A DNA stretch of 64,000 nt from CABZJG01 sp902512685 (GTDB taxonomy: Bacteria; Pseudomonadota; Alphaproteobacteria; Rhodobacterales; Rhodobacteraceae): positions 372,001 through 436,000 of the forward strand of contig CP179201.1 in the NCBI GenBank assembly GCA_051201605.1, read 5' to 3'. A model generated the notes under the pieces. The model was not told where the DNA came from and searched no databases. It saw only the letters and a list, made by a program, of their open reading frames with translations. How positions within the stretch are numbered: the first letter of the stretch is position 1; every line of letters starts with the position of its first letter. Positions 1 to 9,215 of this stretch are shown one piece after another. The position numbers were made by a program, and so were the translations under genes.

Positions 1-44
1 ACGAACTGGGCGTTCGCGCCCATTCATTTTCTGAAAGGTTCATC

Positions 45-494
45 ATGCTAGCCGTTTATCTTTCCGGAGAAATTCACTCCGATTGGCGTGCACAAATTAT
101 TGAAGGCGCCAAAGACCTGCCGGTTGTCTTTGACAGCCCGGTCACGGATCACGCGTCCAGCGATGATTGTGGTGTTGCGATCATGGGGACAGAGCCTGAT
201 AAGTTTTGGCATGATAACAAAGGCGCAAAACTAAACGCCATCCGCACCCGACGCGGGATCGAGTTGGCTGATATTGTTGTGGTGCGCTTTGGCGAGAAAT
301 ACAAACAATGGAATGCAGCCTTTGATGCGGGCTATGCCGCAGCACTGGGTAAATCACTGGTGATCATGCACGGCGCCGATCACCAGCACGCGCTCAAAGA
401 GGTCGACGCCGCTGCGCTGGCCGTTGTCGAAACCCCGCAGCAAGTGGTCGAAATTCTGACCTATGTTCTAAGTGGTGCTTTGCCTGAACGTTGA
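45..494 (+). CDS. YtoQ family protein
   Basis: This 149-residue soluble protein matches the YtoQ family as I recognise it: an N-terminal strand reading LAVYLSGEIHSDWR, a central IMGTEPDKFWHD segment, and a C-terminal half with VVRFGEKYKQWNAAFDAGYA. The fold resembles nucleoside 2-deoxyribosyltransferase-like proteins, where an early GEIH-type segment and a later FGEKYKQWN segment line a nucleotide-like pocket; that resemblance is inference and no reaction is established. The ATG at 45 is the only sensible start and the length is normal for the family. It appears monocistronic; a different secreted protein follows after about 100 bases. Confidence 0.85.
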   Translation: MLAVYLSGEIHSDWRAQIIEGAKDLPVVFDSPVTDHASSDDCGVAIMGTEPDKFWHDNKGAKLNAIRTRRGIELADIVVVRFGEKYKQWNAAFDAGYAAALGKSLVIMHGADHQHALKEVDAAALAVVETPQQVVEILTYVLSGALPER

Positions 495-600
495 TTTTTG
501 ATGTTTTTGCTCAGCTGTCTTGCGGCGCGAATATCAGTTGGGCTTGACCAATAAAATCTCTTGGCTATCCTACTTTTGTGTAAAAGTAGTGAGTAAAAAG

Positions 601-2154
601 ATGTTGAACATTAGAGTACTGCCCTCTGTTATAAGGGCTATGGTTTTCGGGGCAGGGATCATATCTCCGCTTACAGCATTGAGCGCAGAGCCACTGTTTG
701 ACCCTTCAAAGCTTATCAGTCAATTTTCCAGCAGAGTGTTTGAAGTGGTTGTATCAGCCGCACGAACACAGGCAGAAATTGAATATGACAGCATCACATT
801 CAATGATACGCTGGGCACTGTGTCGGTCAATGATTTGGTGGTTCAGCCTCTGCCACATCAGGGAATGAGCGGTTGTAGCCTTGCCATTGGCCATATTGCC
901 TTTTCCTCTTCAACAGCCAGCCATGTGACCAAAGATACGGTTGAATTTGGTCTTGACGATTTACAACTCTCACCAACCTGCCTGCCGTTTGAGGCCCGCG
1001 GCATGCTTGCGATGGCAGGTGTCAGCACCATGGTTGTGCCCACTGCCAAGATTGAGGTTTCTTATGATTATCCAAGCGGCGGTGCGACACTTTCCGTGCA
1101 TGGTGAATTGGCCGATGCGCTTGGATTTACACTGCATCTGAGCTTTCCTTATTTCTCGATCATCGACGGCTATAACCCGCTTTATGCCCGATTGAACGAG
1201 GCAGAACTGAGCGTGTTCAACAAGGGCATCTGGGACAGTGTTTCTATTCAACTGCCTGCGCAGTTTACCCAGCTCGGTTATGCAGGTGATTATGTTGCTG
1301 AAATGATTGGCAATGGCATGTTCTATGGCCAGCCTGATGCCCAATCTCAAAAGTTTCTAGGACAAATTTCAACCGCTTGGGAGGACTTTTTGCGGTCACC
1401 CACTCAAATCACCCTGCGCTCAAATATCACCAATGCCGGTGGTATTTTACTTGACCCGGATATGCTGGAGGACCCGGTTAAACTCATCAATTACCTTTCC
1501 CCGAACCTGTATGCTGGTAAGATAAGGCGCTCAGAGGCTATGCCCGCTCAGGATGTCAAATCTATTATATACGGGAATTTTTCCAATTACTCTGACGAGA
1601 TGCTGATGCGTGTTGGCGAAGGGTTTCTAACCGGAAAAGGGTATCTAAAAAACGAATCCATTGGTTTGAAAATTCTCAATTATCTGGCTATTCAAGGAGC
1701 TGACGGAATTTCCCACACCCTTGCACAGCATTATCTGGAAAAACAAAACTATATGCAGGCTTATGAATTTGCCTTGCAAGATTCAGTCACCGGAAGTGCG
1801 CAATCGGTAAATATTTTAAATGTGGCAGAGCCCTATCTTGATCTCAGTGATGTGCTGACGATGCAGGGTGACGGGATGATTGATTTCAATAAGGTGGTTG
1901 CGGCTGTAGAGCCTGCGGATTACTACCGTTATGCTATTGACAGCATGAACGGCAAAGGCATGCGTAAATCCTATCTTGCGGCGTATTTCTGGGCGATCTT
2001 GGCGCAAGCCAACGGCGATCGGCGCACGGCTTCTATTATGACGAAAATAGAAGCTTTGGGAACGAATAAAGAGCTTGCCGATACCCTTGATTGGAACGGT
2101 CAGCTTGCGCAGGCGCAAGCTGACGCTTTAATGGTTTGGATGGACCGGAATTAA
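601..2154 (+). CDS. Secreted protein with C-terminal Sel1-like repeats, unknown function
   Basis: I do not recognise a named family over the full length. From the ATG at 601 the protein is 517 residues and begins with a basic end, a hydrophobic stretch and a likely signal peptidase site after LSA near residue 28, so it is probably periplasmic. The frame is open upstream to a TTG at 520, but that extension would bury the signal peptide. Residues 30-330 are mixed alpha/beta without a clear motif. The last 170 residues contain helical segments (YLAIQGADGISHTLAQHYLE; YYRYAIDSMNGKGM; AAYFWAILAQANGD) that resemble Sel1/TPR repeats, which usually mediate protein contacts. Confidence 0.6.
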   Translation: MLNIRVLPSVIRAMVFGAGIISPLTALSAEPLFDPSKLISQFSSRVFEVVVSAARTQAEIEYDSITFNDTLGTVSVNDLVVQPLPHQGMSGCSLAIGHIAFSSSTASHVTKDTVEFGLDDLQLSPTCLPFEARGMLAMAGVSTMVVPTAKIEVSYDYPSGGATLSVHGELADALGFTLHLSFPYFSIIDGYNPLYARLNEAELSVFNKGIWDSVSIQLPAQFTQLGYAGDYVAEMIGNGMFYGQPDAQSQKFLGQISTAWEDFLRSPTQITLRSNITNAGGILLDPDMLEDPVKLINYLSPNLYAGKIRRSEAMPAQDVKSIIYGNFSNYSDEMLMRVGEGFLTGKGYLKNESIGLKILNYLAIQGADGISHTLAQHYLEKQNYMQAYEFALQDSVTGSAQSVNILNVAEPYLDLSDVLTMQGDGMIDFNKVVAAVEPADYYRYAIDSMNGKGMRKSYLAAYFWAILAQANGDRRTASIMTKIEALGTNKELADTLDWNGQLAQAQADALMVWMDRN

Positions 2155-2164
2155 TTGCCCAGGG

Positions 2165-3289
2165 CTAGGCGGCCGATCTTAGCTGTAAATTGGGTGCCGC
2201 GGTGGGCAGTCCCAGTGCCTCTCCGACCGCTGCATAGGTCACTTGCCCGGCATGAATGTTCAGCCCGTTAAGCAAATGAGGATCATCAGCGCAGGCCTGC
2301 ATCCAACCTTTGTCGGCTAGTGTAATGACAAACGGCGATGTGGCATTGTTCAGCGACAGTGTCGCTGTTCGGGCAACGGCGCCGGGCATATTGGCCACAC
2401 AGTAGTGCATAATGCCATCCACTTCATAAACCGGATTTTCATGCGTGGTGGCGCGGGATGTTTCAAAGCATCCACCCTGATCAATGGCGACATCAACCAA
2501 CGCCGCGCCCGGTTTTAATGTTGCAAGCTGATCTTTGCTGATCAGCTTTGGCGCAGATGCCCCGGGGATTAACACGGCACCAATGATCATATCAGCGTCT
2601 GTTGCCAGTTCGGCTGTGACCGCAGGGCTGGAATAGCCGGTGCGGAGAAGATGACCAAATTTATCATCAAGATAGCGCAGACGCGCTAAAGAGCGATCTA
2701 AAACGGTGACATCTGCACCCATACCAGCGGCAATCCGCGCCGCATGGGTCCCAACCACACCGCCGCCGATCACCAAAACCCGCCCAGGGGCAACCCCGGG
2801 TACACCGCCCAGCAGAACACCGAGCCCGCCATTGGCCTTTTGCAAAGTCCAGGCGCCCATTTGCGGGGCAAGACGGCCCGCCACTTCTGACATCGGTGCA
2901 AGCAAAGGCAATCCGCCAGCCGCATCTGTCACGGTTTCATAGGCAATTGCAGTACAACCACTGGCCAAAAGATCATGGGTCTGATCGGCGTCGGGGGCCA
3001 GATGAAGGTAGGTAAACAGCAGCTGACCTTCGCGCAGCATCTTACGCTCTTCCGCTTGCGGTTCTTTGACTTTGACGATCATTTCACTTTGGGCAAAAAT
3101 CTCGGCGGCGGTCTTGACCAGTTCAGCGCCAGCCTGCTCATAGGCCGCATCTGAAAACCCAGCGCCAAGACCCGCGCCCGCCTCGATTTTGACTGTATGA
3201 CCGCGCGCGACAAGATCTTGGACCAGAGCCGGGGTCATACCGACCCGAAATTCTTGTGGTTTAATTTCTTTTGGACATCCTATGTGCAT
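2165..3289 (-). CDS. ald: Alanine dehydrogenase
   Basis: NAD-dependent alanine dehydrogenase, converting L-alanine to pyruvate, ammonium and NADH. The protein starts HIGCPKEIKPQEFRVGMTP, the family signature, and has the Rossmann motif GGGVVGTHAARIAAGMGADV about residues 167-186 followed by the acidic residue of VLDRS. With the ATG at 3289 it is 374 residues, the usual length; the frame is open a further 16 codons upstream but that extension does not match the family. It is divergent from an Lrp/AsnC regulator across 130 AT-rich bases, the common ald-regulator arrangement, so induction by alanine through that regulator is likely. Confidence 0.95.
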   Translation of the reverse strand: MHIGCPKEIKPQEFRVGMTPALVQDLVARGHTVKIEAGAGLGAGFSDAAYEQAGAELVKTAAEIFAQSEMIVKVKEPQAEERKMLREGQLLFTYLHLAPDADQTHDLLASGCTAIAYETVTDAAGGLPLLAPMSEVAGRLAPQMGAWTLQKANGGLGVLLGGVPGVAPGRVLVIGGGVVGTHAARIAAGMGADVTVLDRSLARLRYLDDKFGHLLRTGYSSPAVTAELATDADMIIGAVLIPGASAPKLISKDQLATLKPGAALVDVAIDQGGCFETSRATTHENPVYEVDGIMHYCVANMPGAVARTATLSLNNATSPFVITLADKGWMQACADDPHLLNGLNIHAGQVTYAAVGEALGLPTAAPNLQLRSAA

Positions 3290-3418
3290 TTTGCATCCCT
3301 TCCTTTTACAGATGTAAGAATGGCTTATTTCCTGCACAATGTTATGATAATTTCATGCGTATTGACGAAATAAATTCGAATGATATTGTTATAAGCGCCA
3401 AAATATTAGTGGATTATT

Positions 3419-3883
3419 GTGAAAATGAAAGTAGATCAAATTGATCGTCGAATTCTGAATGTGCTTCAACGAAGCGGCCGTATTTCCAATGCGGATCTTG
3501 CTGATGAGGTTAATCTATCGGCATCAGCCTGTCACCGCCGGGTTCAGCGGCTGGAAAAAGATGGGTTTATCAAAAATTATGTGGCTCTGCTTGATCCACG
3601 CAAGCTTGAGGTGCCAACCACGGTTTTTGTGGAAATCACCCTGTCAGCACAGGCTGATGAAGTTCTGGAAAACTTTGAAAAAGCGGTGGCGCGCATTCCC
3701 GATGTGCTTGAATGTCACCTGATGGCCGGCACTGCCGATTATATTTTGAAAGTGGTGGCGGAAAATACCGAAGATTTTGCCCGTATTCACCGCCAATATC
3801 TGACGCGGTTGCCAGGGGTGGCGCAAATGCAGTCTTCGTTTGCGTTGCGTACAGTTTTTAAAACCACAGCCCTGCCGCTTTGA
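3419..3883 (+). CDS. Lrp/AsnC family transcriptional regulator (probable ald regulator)
   Basis: A 154-residue feast/famine regulator. An N-terminal helix-turn-helix (DQIDRRILNVLQRSGRISNADLADEVNLS, then ACHRRVQRLEKDGFI) is followed by a C-terminal ligand-sensing domain with the HLMAGTADYILKVV segment. Members form octamers that bind amino acids. Its divergent position next to alanine dehydrogenase makes control of ald the obvious inference, as in other bacteria where an Lrp-type activator responds to alanine. Translation can begin at GTG 3419 or ATG 3425; no strong ribosome binding site separates them. Confidence 0.92.
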   Translation: MKMKVDQIDRRILNVLQRSGRISNADLADEVNLSASACHRRVQRLEKDGFIKNYVALLDPRKLEVPTTVFVEITLSAQADEVLENFEKAVARIPDVLECHLMAGTADYILKVVAENTEDFARIHRQYLTRLPGVAQMQSSFALRTVFKTTALPL

Positions 3884-3920
3884 AACCCGAAGCTCCGGCA
3901 GTTACTGACGTCGTGTAAGA

Positions 3921-4271
3921 TTATCCGACTTTATCTTTTACGTCCTCAAGAAAATCTTCCCAGCCCTCGTCCGGTATGAAACTTTCATCAAACGACTGCT
4001 GCTTTGAAATCTCAGTTTTGTAATAGACCTCTTCGCATTTTTCGCGCAAAGCATCGAGAAAAAACTCATCGTTTTTATCGATTAAGCCGTCTTTGCGCAG
4101 GCTCCCGTCACGCACTTTGGTAATTCTTCCTAGTTTTGCCTGCCAAAATTCTATCTGATCCGCATCGGCATTTTCTTCGGCCAGATCTAATGCAAATTCG
4201 CCAAAGTGCTGACATTGGTACAAAAGTTTCTGATGCTGCTCGAATTTCTTCTTCTTACCCAAACCAAACAT
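3921..4271 (-). CDS. Small conserved-looking acidic protein, function unknown
   Basis: A 116-residue soluble protein with no signal peptide or membrane segment; I do not recognise a family. It begins FGLGKKKKFEQHQKLLYQC, is helical and highly charged, and ends in an acidic FIPDEGWEDFLEDVKD tail. The ATG at 4271 is preceded by GGGAG at a good distance, which favours it over the TTG at 4286 in the same frame. It is convergent with the Lrp/AsnC gene. The 140 bases upstream, to the next gene, hold nothing I can name. Confidence 0.55.
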   Translation of the reverse strand: MFGLGKKKKFEQHQKLLYQCQHFGEFALDLAEENADADQIEFWQAKLGRITKVRDGSLRKDGLIDKNDEFFLDALREKCEEVYYKTEISKQQSFDESFIPDEGWEDFLEDVKDKVG

Positions 4272-4413
4272 AACAATCTCCCACAACTTAGCTCTAGCAT
4301 AGCAAACGAGGTCTTTCTGTGAAGTCTGATTCTAAATCAGAGGGTTTAGACCGCTGTTTTGGCCTGAAAACGCATGGCTGTAACTGCGCAAATTTGTGGG
4401 CCCCGCATGCTTT

Positions 4414-5439
4414 TTAAACCCCCCAGGTGTCACTTAGTTTATAGCCTTCTGGCCATGGATCGCTGGGATCAAGCCAATGGTGGTGGTGCCCTGTGATCCA
4501 GGCGCGCCCCGATATTTCCGGAATAATCGCAGCGCGGCCATTAAGGCTAAGGGTTTGGGCAATCCGCCCGGTAAAGCGTGATCCGATAATGGATCTGGCT
4601 TCAAAGCTTTGGCCCAGTTGCATCTGGCCGCGCGCATGCAGTACCGCCATCCGGGCCGATACCGCAGTGCCTGTGGGCGAGCGGTCGATCTTGCCCGGCT
4701 GTATTGTCACTGCTGAGCGCGCCGAAAGCCCATCGAGGGTTTGTTCAAGAGGCCCTGCAAAAAGGCAAAATGAAATATGCCTCCAGTCGGGCAGTTCGGG
4801 GTGCTCAAAGCCAAGCTGTTGATTGGCGGCTTGGGTGATTTTATTGCCCAGTCTGGCCAAATCACGGGCTTCGCTTTCCACGATCTCAAAGCCTAAAGCG
4901 GCCGCATCCACAATCACAAAACTGTCGCCGCCAAAGGCTGTATCGACGCATAGGCTGCCCAGTTTGGCAACTTCAAGATTTGCATCCAGCCGATGGGCAA
5001 AGGACGGCAGGTTTTGAACCGTGATCCGCTCGGCTTTGCCATCACGGCAGTCTGCACGTACCCGCACCAAGCCGCCGGGGGCCTCGAGTGTCAGTTCGGT
5101 GACTGGCTCGCGCATCGGATGGCGGCCGCTTTCAAGCAGCACGGTTGCAACGCAGATGGAATTTGATCCTGACATCGGCGGGGTGTCTTCGGGTTCCATA
5201 ATGATAAAACCGGCATCTGCCTCGGGGTTCTTGGGCGGCACCAGCAGATTGACATGGCGAAAAACACCGCCGCGCGGCTCATTGAGCATGAAATTGCGCA
5301 GTTTCTGATCTTTGGCGATGAACCGGCTTTGCGCCCATAGGGTATCACCCGGTGGGGGCTCTACGCCGTTGATGATGACATCGCCCACTTCGCCTTCGGC
5401 ATGGGCTGATATCACTTCAATTGAGGTTTTACTGCGCAT
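4414..5439 (-). CDS. Proline racemase family enzyme, Ser/Thr active-site pair (probable hydroxyproline dehydratase/epimerase)
   Basis: A 341-residue member of the proline racemase superfamily. In racemases and 4-hydroxyproline epimerases two cysteines act as acid and base; here the first motif reads MSGSNSICV (Ser for Cys) near residue 90 and the second reads DRSPTGTAVSA (Thr for Cys) near residue 254. Thr at the second site is known for trans-3-hydroxyproline dehydratases, so dehydration of a hydroxyproline is more likely than racemisation, but the exact substrate cannot be read from sequence. It follows the enolase-superfamily gene by 9 bases on the same strand, suggesting one imino-acid or betaine pathway. 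Confidence 0.8.
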   Translation of the reverse strand: MRSKTSIEVISAHAEGEVGDVIINGVEPPPGDTLWAQSRFIAKDQKLRNFMLNEPRGGVFRHVNLLVPPKNPEADAGFIIMEPEDTPPMSGSNSICVATVLLESGRHPMREPVTELTLEAPGGLVRVRADCRDGKAERITVQNLPSFAHRLDANLEVAKLGSLCVDTAFGGDSFVIVDAAALGFEIVESEARDLARLGNKITQAANQQLGFEHPELPDWRHISFCLFAGPLEQTLDGLSARSAVTIQPGKIDRSPTGTAVSARMAVLHARGQMQLGQSFEARSIIGSRFTGRIAQTLSLNGRAAIIPEISGRAWITGHHHHWLDPSDPWPEGYKLSDTWGV

Positions 5440-5448
5440 GGGCTACCT

Positions 5449-6552
5449 TTAGCTTACAATTAGGACGGGTTTGCCGAGTACCGCAAAATCTGGCTCGATC
5501 CCAAGCCCCGGGGCATCGCGGGCGCTCATTTTTCCGTTCACACGCTGCGGCGCACCTGCCGCAATGCAAACCGTCCCGTAGCTGTTAAAGTCGGTTGCCG
5601 AAAAGCAAAACTTCTCAGGTGTCGAGCGCGCCAGATGGGCAATTGCAGCGGTGGTTATATCGCCGCCCCATGTGTCTTCTATGGTCATGGGGATGCCGGC
5701 TTCGATGCAAAGATCGCGCATCAGTTTTGCTCGGCTCAAACCGCCAACTTTGGAAATCTTTAGATTGATCACATCCATTGCATCTTCGGATATCCCGCGC
5801 ACCAGTGATGCCGTTCCGTCGATCACCTCATCCAAAACAAACGGCAATGCAGTGCGCCGGCGAACCGATAGGCTTTCTTCATAGCTTGGGCAGGGCTGTT
5901 CGATATAGACATCTAAATCAGCCACGGCGCTCACCACCCGCGCCGCGTCATGCTTGCTCCAACCTGTGTTGGCATCTGCAACAAATATATCGCTTGGCTT
6001 CAATATTGCGCGGGTTGCATGGATACGCTCGATATCCTCATTCGCATCGCCCCCTAGTTTAAGCTGAAACTTTGTATACCCTTCAGCGCTATAGCCCGAA
6101 ATTTTATCGGCCATTTGCGCTGGGCTTTCCTGCGAAATTGCACGGTACAGCGCTATGTCATCCTGCGCGCTGCCGCCAAGAAGGGTGTAGACCGGCAGTC
6201 CGCTGTGCTTGCCCAGCAAATCCCAGCAGGCAATATCAATCGGAGCCTTTGCATAGGGGTGGCCGCGCAGGGCGCCATCCATCACCTGATTGATCTGCTG
6301 AATATTTGTGGGATCACAGCCTATAAGATGCGGCGCAAGCTCGGCAAGTCCGGCGCGGACACCGCGGGCAAAGGATGGCAAATACGCCGATCCTAGCGGG
6401 CAGCATTCGGCATAGCCGCACAGCCCTTCATCAGTTTTTACCTCAACGACCGTGCTGTCAAAAACTGAAACCGAATTGCCATTGGACCAATTATAGCGGC
6501 CTTCCTTCAATGGAAGATCCACTTGCCATGCGCTGATCTGCGTGATTTTCAT
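5449..6552 (-). CDS. Enolase-superfamily (mandelate racemase/muconate lactonizing type) enzyme, hydroxyproline betaine epimerase or cis-3-hydroxyproline dehydratase-like
   Basis: A 367-residue TIM-barrel enzyme. The N-terminal capping domain starts MKITQISAWQVDLPL; the barrel shows the KFQLKLGG motif (catalytic lysine about residue 163), metal ligands in VADANTGW, YIEQPC and FVLDEVIDG, and a second catalytic lysine in NLKISKVGG. This two-lysine layout abstracts a proton alpha to a carboxylate. From memory it most resembles HpbD-type hydroxyproline betaine 2-epimerases and the related cis-3-hydroxyproline dehydratases of marine roseobacters, which fits the adjacent proline racemase-family gene; the choice between them is open. 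The ATG at 6552 has a strong GGAGGG site; an in-frame extension to 6576 is unlikely. Confidence 0.82.
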   Translation of the reverse strand: MKITQISAWQVDLPLKEGRYNWSNGNSVSVFDSTVVEVKTDEGLCGYAECCPLGSAYLPSFARGVRAGLAELAPHLIGCDPTNIQQINQVMDGALRGHPYAKAPIDIACWDLLGKHSGLPVYTLLGGSAQDDIALYRAISQESPAQMADKISGYSAEGYTKFQLKLGGDANEDIERIHATRAILKPSDIFVADANTGWSKHDAARVVSAVADLDVYIEQPCPSYEESLSVRRRTALPFVLDEVIDGTASLVRGISEDAMDVINLKISKVGGLSRAKLMRDLCIEAGIPMTIEDTWGGDITTAAIAHLARSTPEKFCFSATDFNSYGTVCIAAGAPQRVNGKMSARDAPGLGIEPDFAVLGKPVLIVS

Positions 6553-6846
6553 CTCACCCTCCTGTGCGGTGTTCAAAACCGTAAGTCGAAGTTCAAAGAC
6601 TGTCGATAAAAAAGACCGTTCATGCAGGGGAATATTCTAGATTAAACGTGGCTCTGTTTGCTCAAGGACCTAAAAGCGCAGCTCATTGCCAACCGGTTTG
6701 CATCCTGATCTGTGCAGTGATATGGTTCTTGGATCATTAAAATTTTACTCTTCGGAACGGCGACTTGTAATGGGATGCCTGCGACACAAAACTGTCACAA
6801 CAGAGTGATTTATAGACATAACCTGTGCGATTAAAAGGATAAATAA

Positions 6847-7761
6847 ATGGTCAAAGATTCCCCTACTTCAGAGAGCTGGCTCAGCGCTGAGATGGAAGAA
6901 ACTCTTGATGATCTTTTTGAAAACGAGTTCAGTGAACCGATGCTGAGCGATGAGCTTCGCAAAGTCTACAAAGAAAAACAGCCAAGTGATCTCGACCGTA
7001 GAACCTATTATGAAAACCTTTTGCGTTTGCAAATCGAACTGATCAAACTGCAAGACTGGGTTGAAGCCACTGGCTCAAAGGTGCTGATCATCTGCGAGGG
7101 CCGCGATAGCGCGGGCAAGGGCGGGGTGATCAAGCGGATTGTGCAGCGCCTCAACCCGCGTGTGGCCCGTGTTGTGGCTTTGCCCAAACCTTCTGAGCGT
7201 GAACAAACGCAATGGTATTTTCAACGCTATGTGCCGCATTTGCCCGCCGGCGGGGAAATCGTTCTGTTTGACCGTTCATGGTATAACCGCGCCGGCGTTG
7301 AGCGGGTCATGGAGTTTGCCACCGAAGATCAGGTCGAGCAGTTTTTTCGCGATGTTCCGGAATTTGAACGCATGCTTGTAAGGTCCGGTATTATTGTTCT
7401 CAAATACTGGTTTTCCATAACGGATGAAGAACAGCAGCTCCGGTTTCTGACCCGCATCCATGATCCGATGAAGCAATGGAAGCTTTCGCCAATGGATCTT
7501 GAAAGCCGGATAAGGTGGGAACAATACACCAAAGCCAAAGAAGAAATGTTTGCCCGCACAAACATTGATGAGGCGCCTTGGTATATTGTCGAAGGCAATG
7601 ATAAGCGGCGTGAACGGCTAAACTGTATTGAACATGTGCTGAGTAAAATTCCTTATAAAGAGGTGGCCTCAGAAAAAGTCGTACTGCCCGAGCGTGTCTT
7701 TAACCCTGACTATGAGCGCCGTGTTCTGCCTGACGATTTATATGTTCCGAAAGTCTATTGA
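6847..7761 (+). CDS. ppk2: Polyphosphate kinase 2
   Basis: PPK2-family enzyme that transfers phosphate between polyphosphate and nucleotides. The 304-residue protein has the family Walker A motif CEGRDSAGKGG around residues 83-93, the lid segment LPKPSEREQTQWYFQRY, and the Walker B region LFDRSWYNRAGVERVM around residues 139-154. Single-domain length fits class I PPK2, which favours NDP phosphorylation by polyphosphate. The 270-base upstream region separates it from the divergent enolase-superfamily gene; I see no riboswitch there. It ends 33 bases before a convergent dehydratase gene. Confidence 0.93.
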   Translation: MVKDSPTSESWLSAEMEETLDDLFENEFSEPMLSDELRKVYKEKQPSDLDRRTYYENLLRLQIELIKLQDWVEATGSKVLIICEGRDSAGKGGVIKRIVQRLNPRVARVVALPKPSEREQTQWYFQRYVPHLPAGGEIVLFDRSWYNRAGVERVMEFATEDQVEQFFRDVPEFERMLVRSGIIVLKYWFSITDEEQQLRFLTRIHDPMKQWKLSPMDLESRIRWEQYTKAKEEMFARTNIDEAPWYIVEGNDKRRERLNCIEHVLSKIPYKEVASEKVVLPERVFNPDYERRVLPDDLYVPKVY

Positions 7762-7794
7762 GGTATCGGAAGTTCGCCCAGCGCTGGGCATTGC

Positions 7795-8718
7795 CTATTG
7801 AAAAGGGTCGGGTGCAATATTGGCGCCGCAGACCAGAACTGCGATTTTTTCATCTTTTTCGGGCGTATATGCGCCGCTGATCAGGGCAGCCAACGCAGTT
7901 GCACCAGCCGGTTCAACCAGTTGGCGATGCGATTTCCACAGCAATCTTTGCGCCTCGGTGATCGCTTGATCTTCGACCAGAACCGATTGCATGGCGGTTT
8001 CTTTCGCTACATCAAAGCAAATCTGACCAATGCGCTGGGCCCCAAGGGCGTTGGAGGCAACACCTGAAATATCAACATCAACGGGCGCGCCTTTTTTGAG
8101 CGCAGAGTTCAAAGCGCTACAGGTTTTAGGTTCGACAGAGACCACTTTTCGCCGGCCGTTCAGCCAAGCGGCGACACCTGCGATCAGCCCGCCGCCGCCC
8201 GCTGCCACAAGAACCGTGTCGGCGGACAACCCCTGATCTTCCCACTCCATAGCCAAAGACCCCTGACCGGCAACTGTTGCGACCGTATCATAGGCGTGAA
8301 CCTGCTCTGCGCCGGTTTCCGCTTCCCATGCCAAGGCTTGCTCAAACGCGTTTGCATAGGCGCCCGGGACAACTTGCAGATCGGCGCCAAGATCGCGGAT
8401 CAAAGCAATTTTTGAAGGGCCGGCTATTTCGGGCACATAAATACGCGCAGGGTGTCCAAGCTGCCGCGCGGCATAGGCCACCGCTGCGCCATGATTTCCA
8501 CCAGAGGCGGCCACAAGCCCTGCGGGCCCCGGGGTTTTTGTCAAAAGGGTGTTGAACGCGCCGCGGGGCTTAAAGCTCCCGGTATGCTGCATTTGCTCGA
8601 ATTTCACTTCGATCGGCCTTGAAAGCCCGGGCCCGGCGATCACTGCGGTTGGTGTGCGCAGAACATGGCCATTGATGCGGGCGCTTGCGGCGCTGATCTC
8701 TTGCTGCCAGTCGGTCAT
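7795..8718 (-). CDS. Threonine/serine dehydratase-like PLP enzyme
   Basis: Fold-type II pyridoxal-phosphate enzyme of 307 residues without a regulatory ACT domain. The PLP lysine sits in HTGSFKPRGAF (Lys50), the cofactor phenyl contact is ASGGNHG at residues 71-77, and the phosphate-binding glycine loop is AAGGGGLIAGV near 170. Members deaminate threonine or serine, but hydroxyaspartate or diaminopropionate substrates occur in close relatives, so the substrate is not fixed. It stands alone, convergent with ppk2. The 125 bases upstream carry no recognisable element. Confidence 0.85.
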   Translation of the reverse strand: MTDWQQEISAASARINGHVLRTPTAVIAGPGLSRPIEVKFEQMQHTGSFKPRGAFNTLLTKTPGPAGLVAASGGNHGAAVAYAARQLGHPARIYVPEIAGPSKIALIRDLGADLQVVPGAYANAFEQALAWEAETGAEQVHAYDTVATVAGQGSLAMEWEDQGLSADTVLVAAGGGGLIAGVAAWLNGRRKVVSVEPKTCSALNSALKKGAPVDVDISGVASNALGAQRIGQICFDVAKETAMQSVLVEDQAITEAQRLLWKSHRQLVEPAGATALAALISGAYTPEKDEKIAVLVCGANIAPDPFQ

Positions 8719-8842
8719 ACTATTGCCTCAACTCGATGTGGTTTCCCATTTCTTTACCCAAGTTCTTATACGCAAACAATGGCCTATAAGGTTTTAGGCA
8801 CCAGAGCGGGCATGACGGGCGGCATCTAAGGCACTGCATTAG

Positions 8843-8886
8843 GCAACAAAAAACCCCCATGGAAATATCCTGGAGGTTTTTGCATC
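8843..8886 (-). terminator. Rho-independent terminator of rpsU
   Basis: Just past the rpsU stop there is an imperfect inverted repeat, AAAAACCTCCA and its partner TGGGGGTTTTT on the minus strand, with one mismatch and an 11-base loop, followed by a run of T. Position and T-tract fit an intrinsic terminator for rpsU. Confidence 0.75.
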
Positions 8887-8903
8887 TAGGTTTTAAACCT
8901 GAC

Positions 8904-9110
8904 TTAGCTCATGCCTTCGCGTTGGGCTTTTTTGCGCGCCAACTTGCGGGCACGTCGGATCGCTTCAGCTTTTTCACGCGCTTTTTTCTCAGACGGTTTT
9001 TCGAAATGCTGCTTGAGCTTCATTTCACGAAACACGCCTTCGCGTTGTAGCTTTTTCTTCAGGGCGCGAAGCGCCTGATCGACATTATTGTCGCGAACAC
9101 TAACCTGCAT
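8904..9110 (-). CDS. rpsU: 30S ribosomal protein S21
   Basis: A 68-residue, very basic protein beginning MQVSVRDNNVDQALRALKKK and ending in a lysine/arginine-rich helix (EKKAREKAEAIRRARKLARKK), which is the S21 family. It binds the small ribosomal subunit near the anti-Shine-Dalgarno region. It is divergent from the COQ9 gene across about 100 bases and is followed by its own terminator. Confidence 0.97.
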   Translation of the reverse strand: MQVSVRDNNVDQALRALKKKLQREGVFREMKLKQHFEKPSEKKAREKAEAIRRARKLARKKAQREGMS

Positions 9111-9215
9111 GTGGTTGTCACCACCTTTCTAGTTTAAAGTTGCATAAAGTTGCAGGAGTTGGCCTAATAGCAAGGCGCGCTACCCTTGTCTAGTGTTGAT
9201 ATAAGGAGACCGGAT

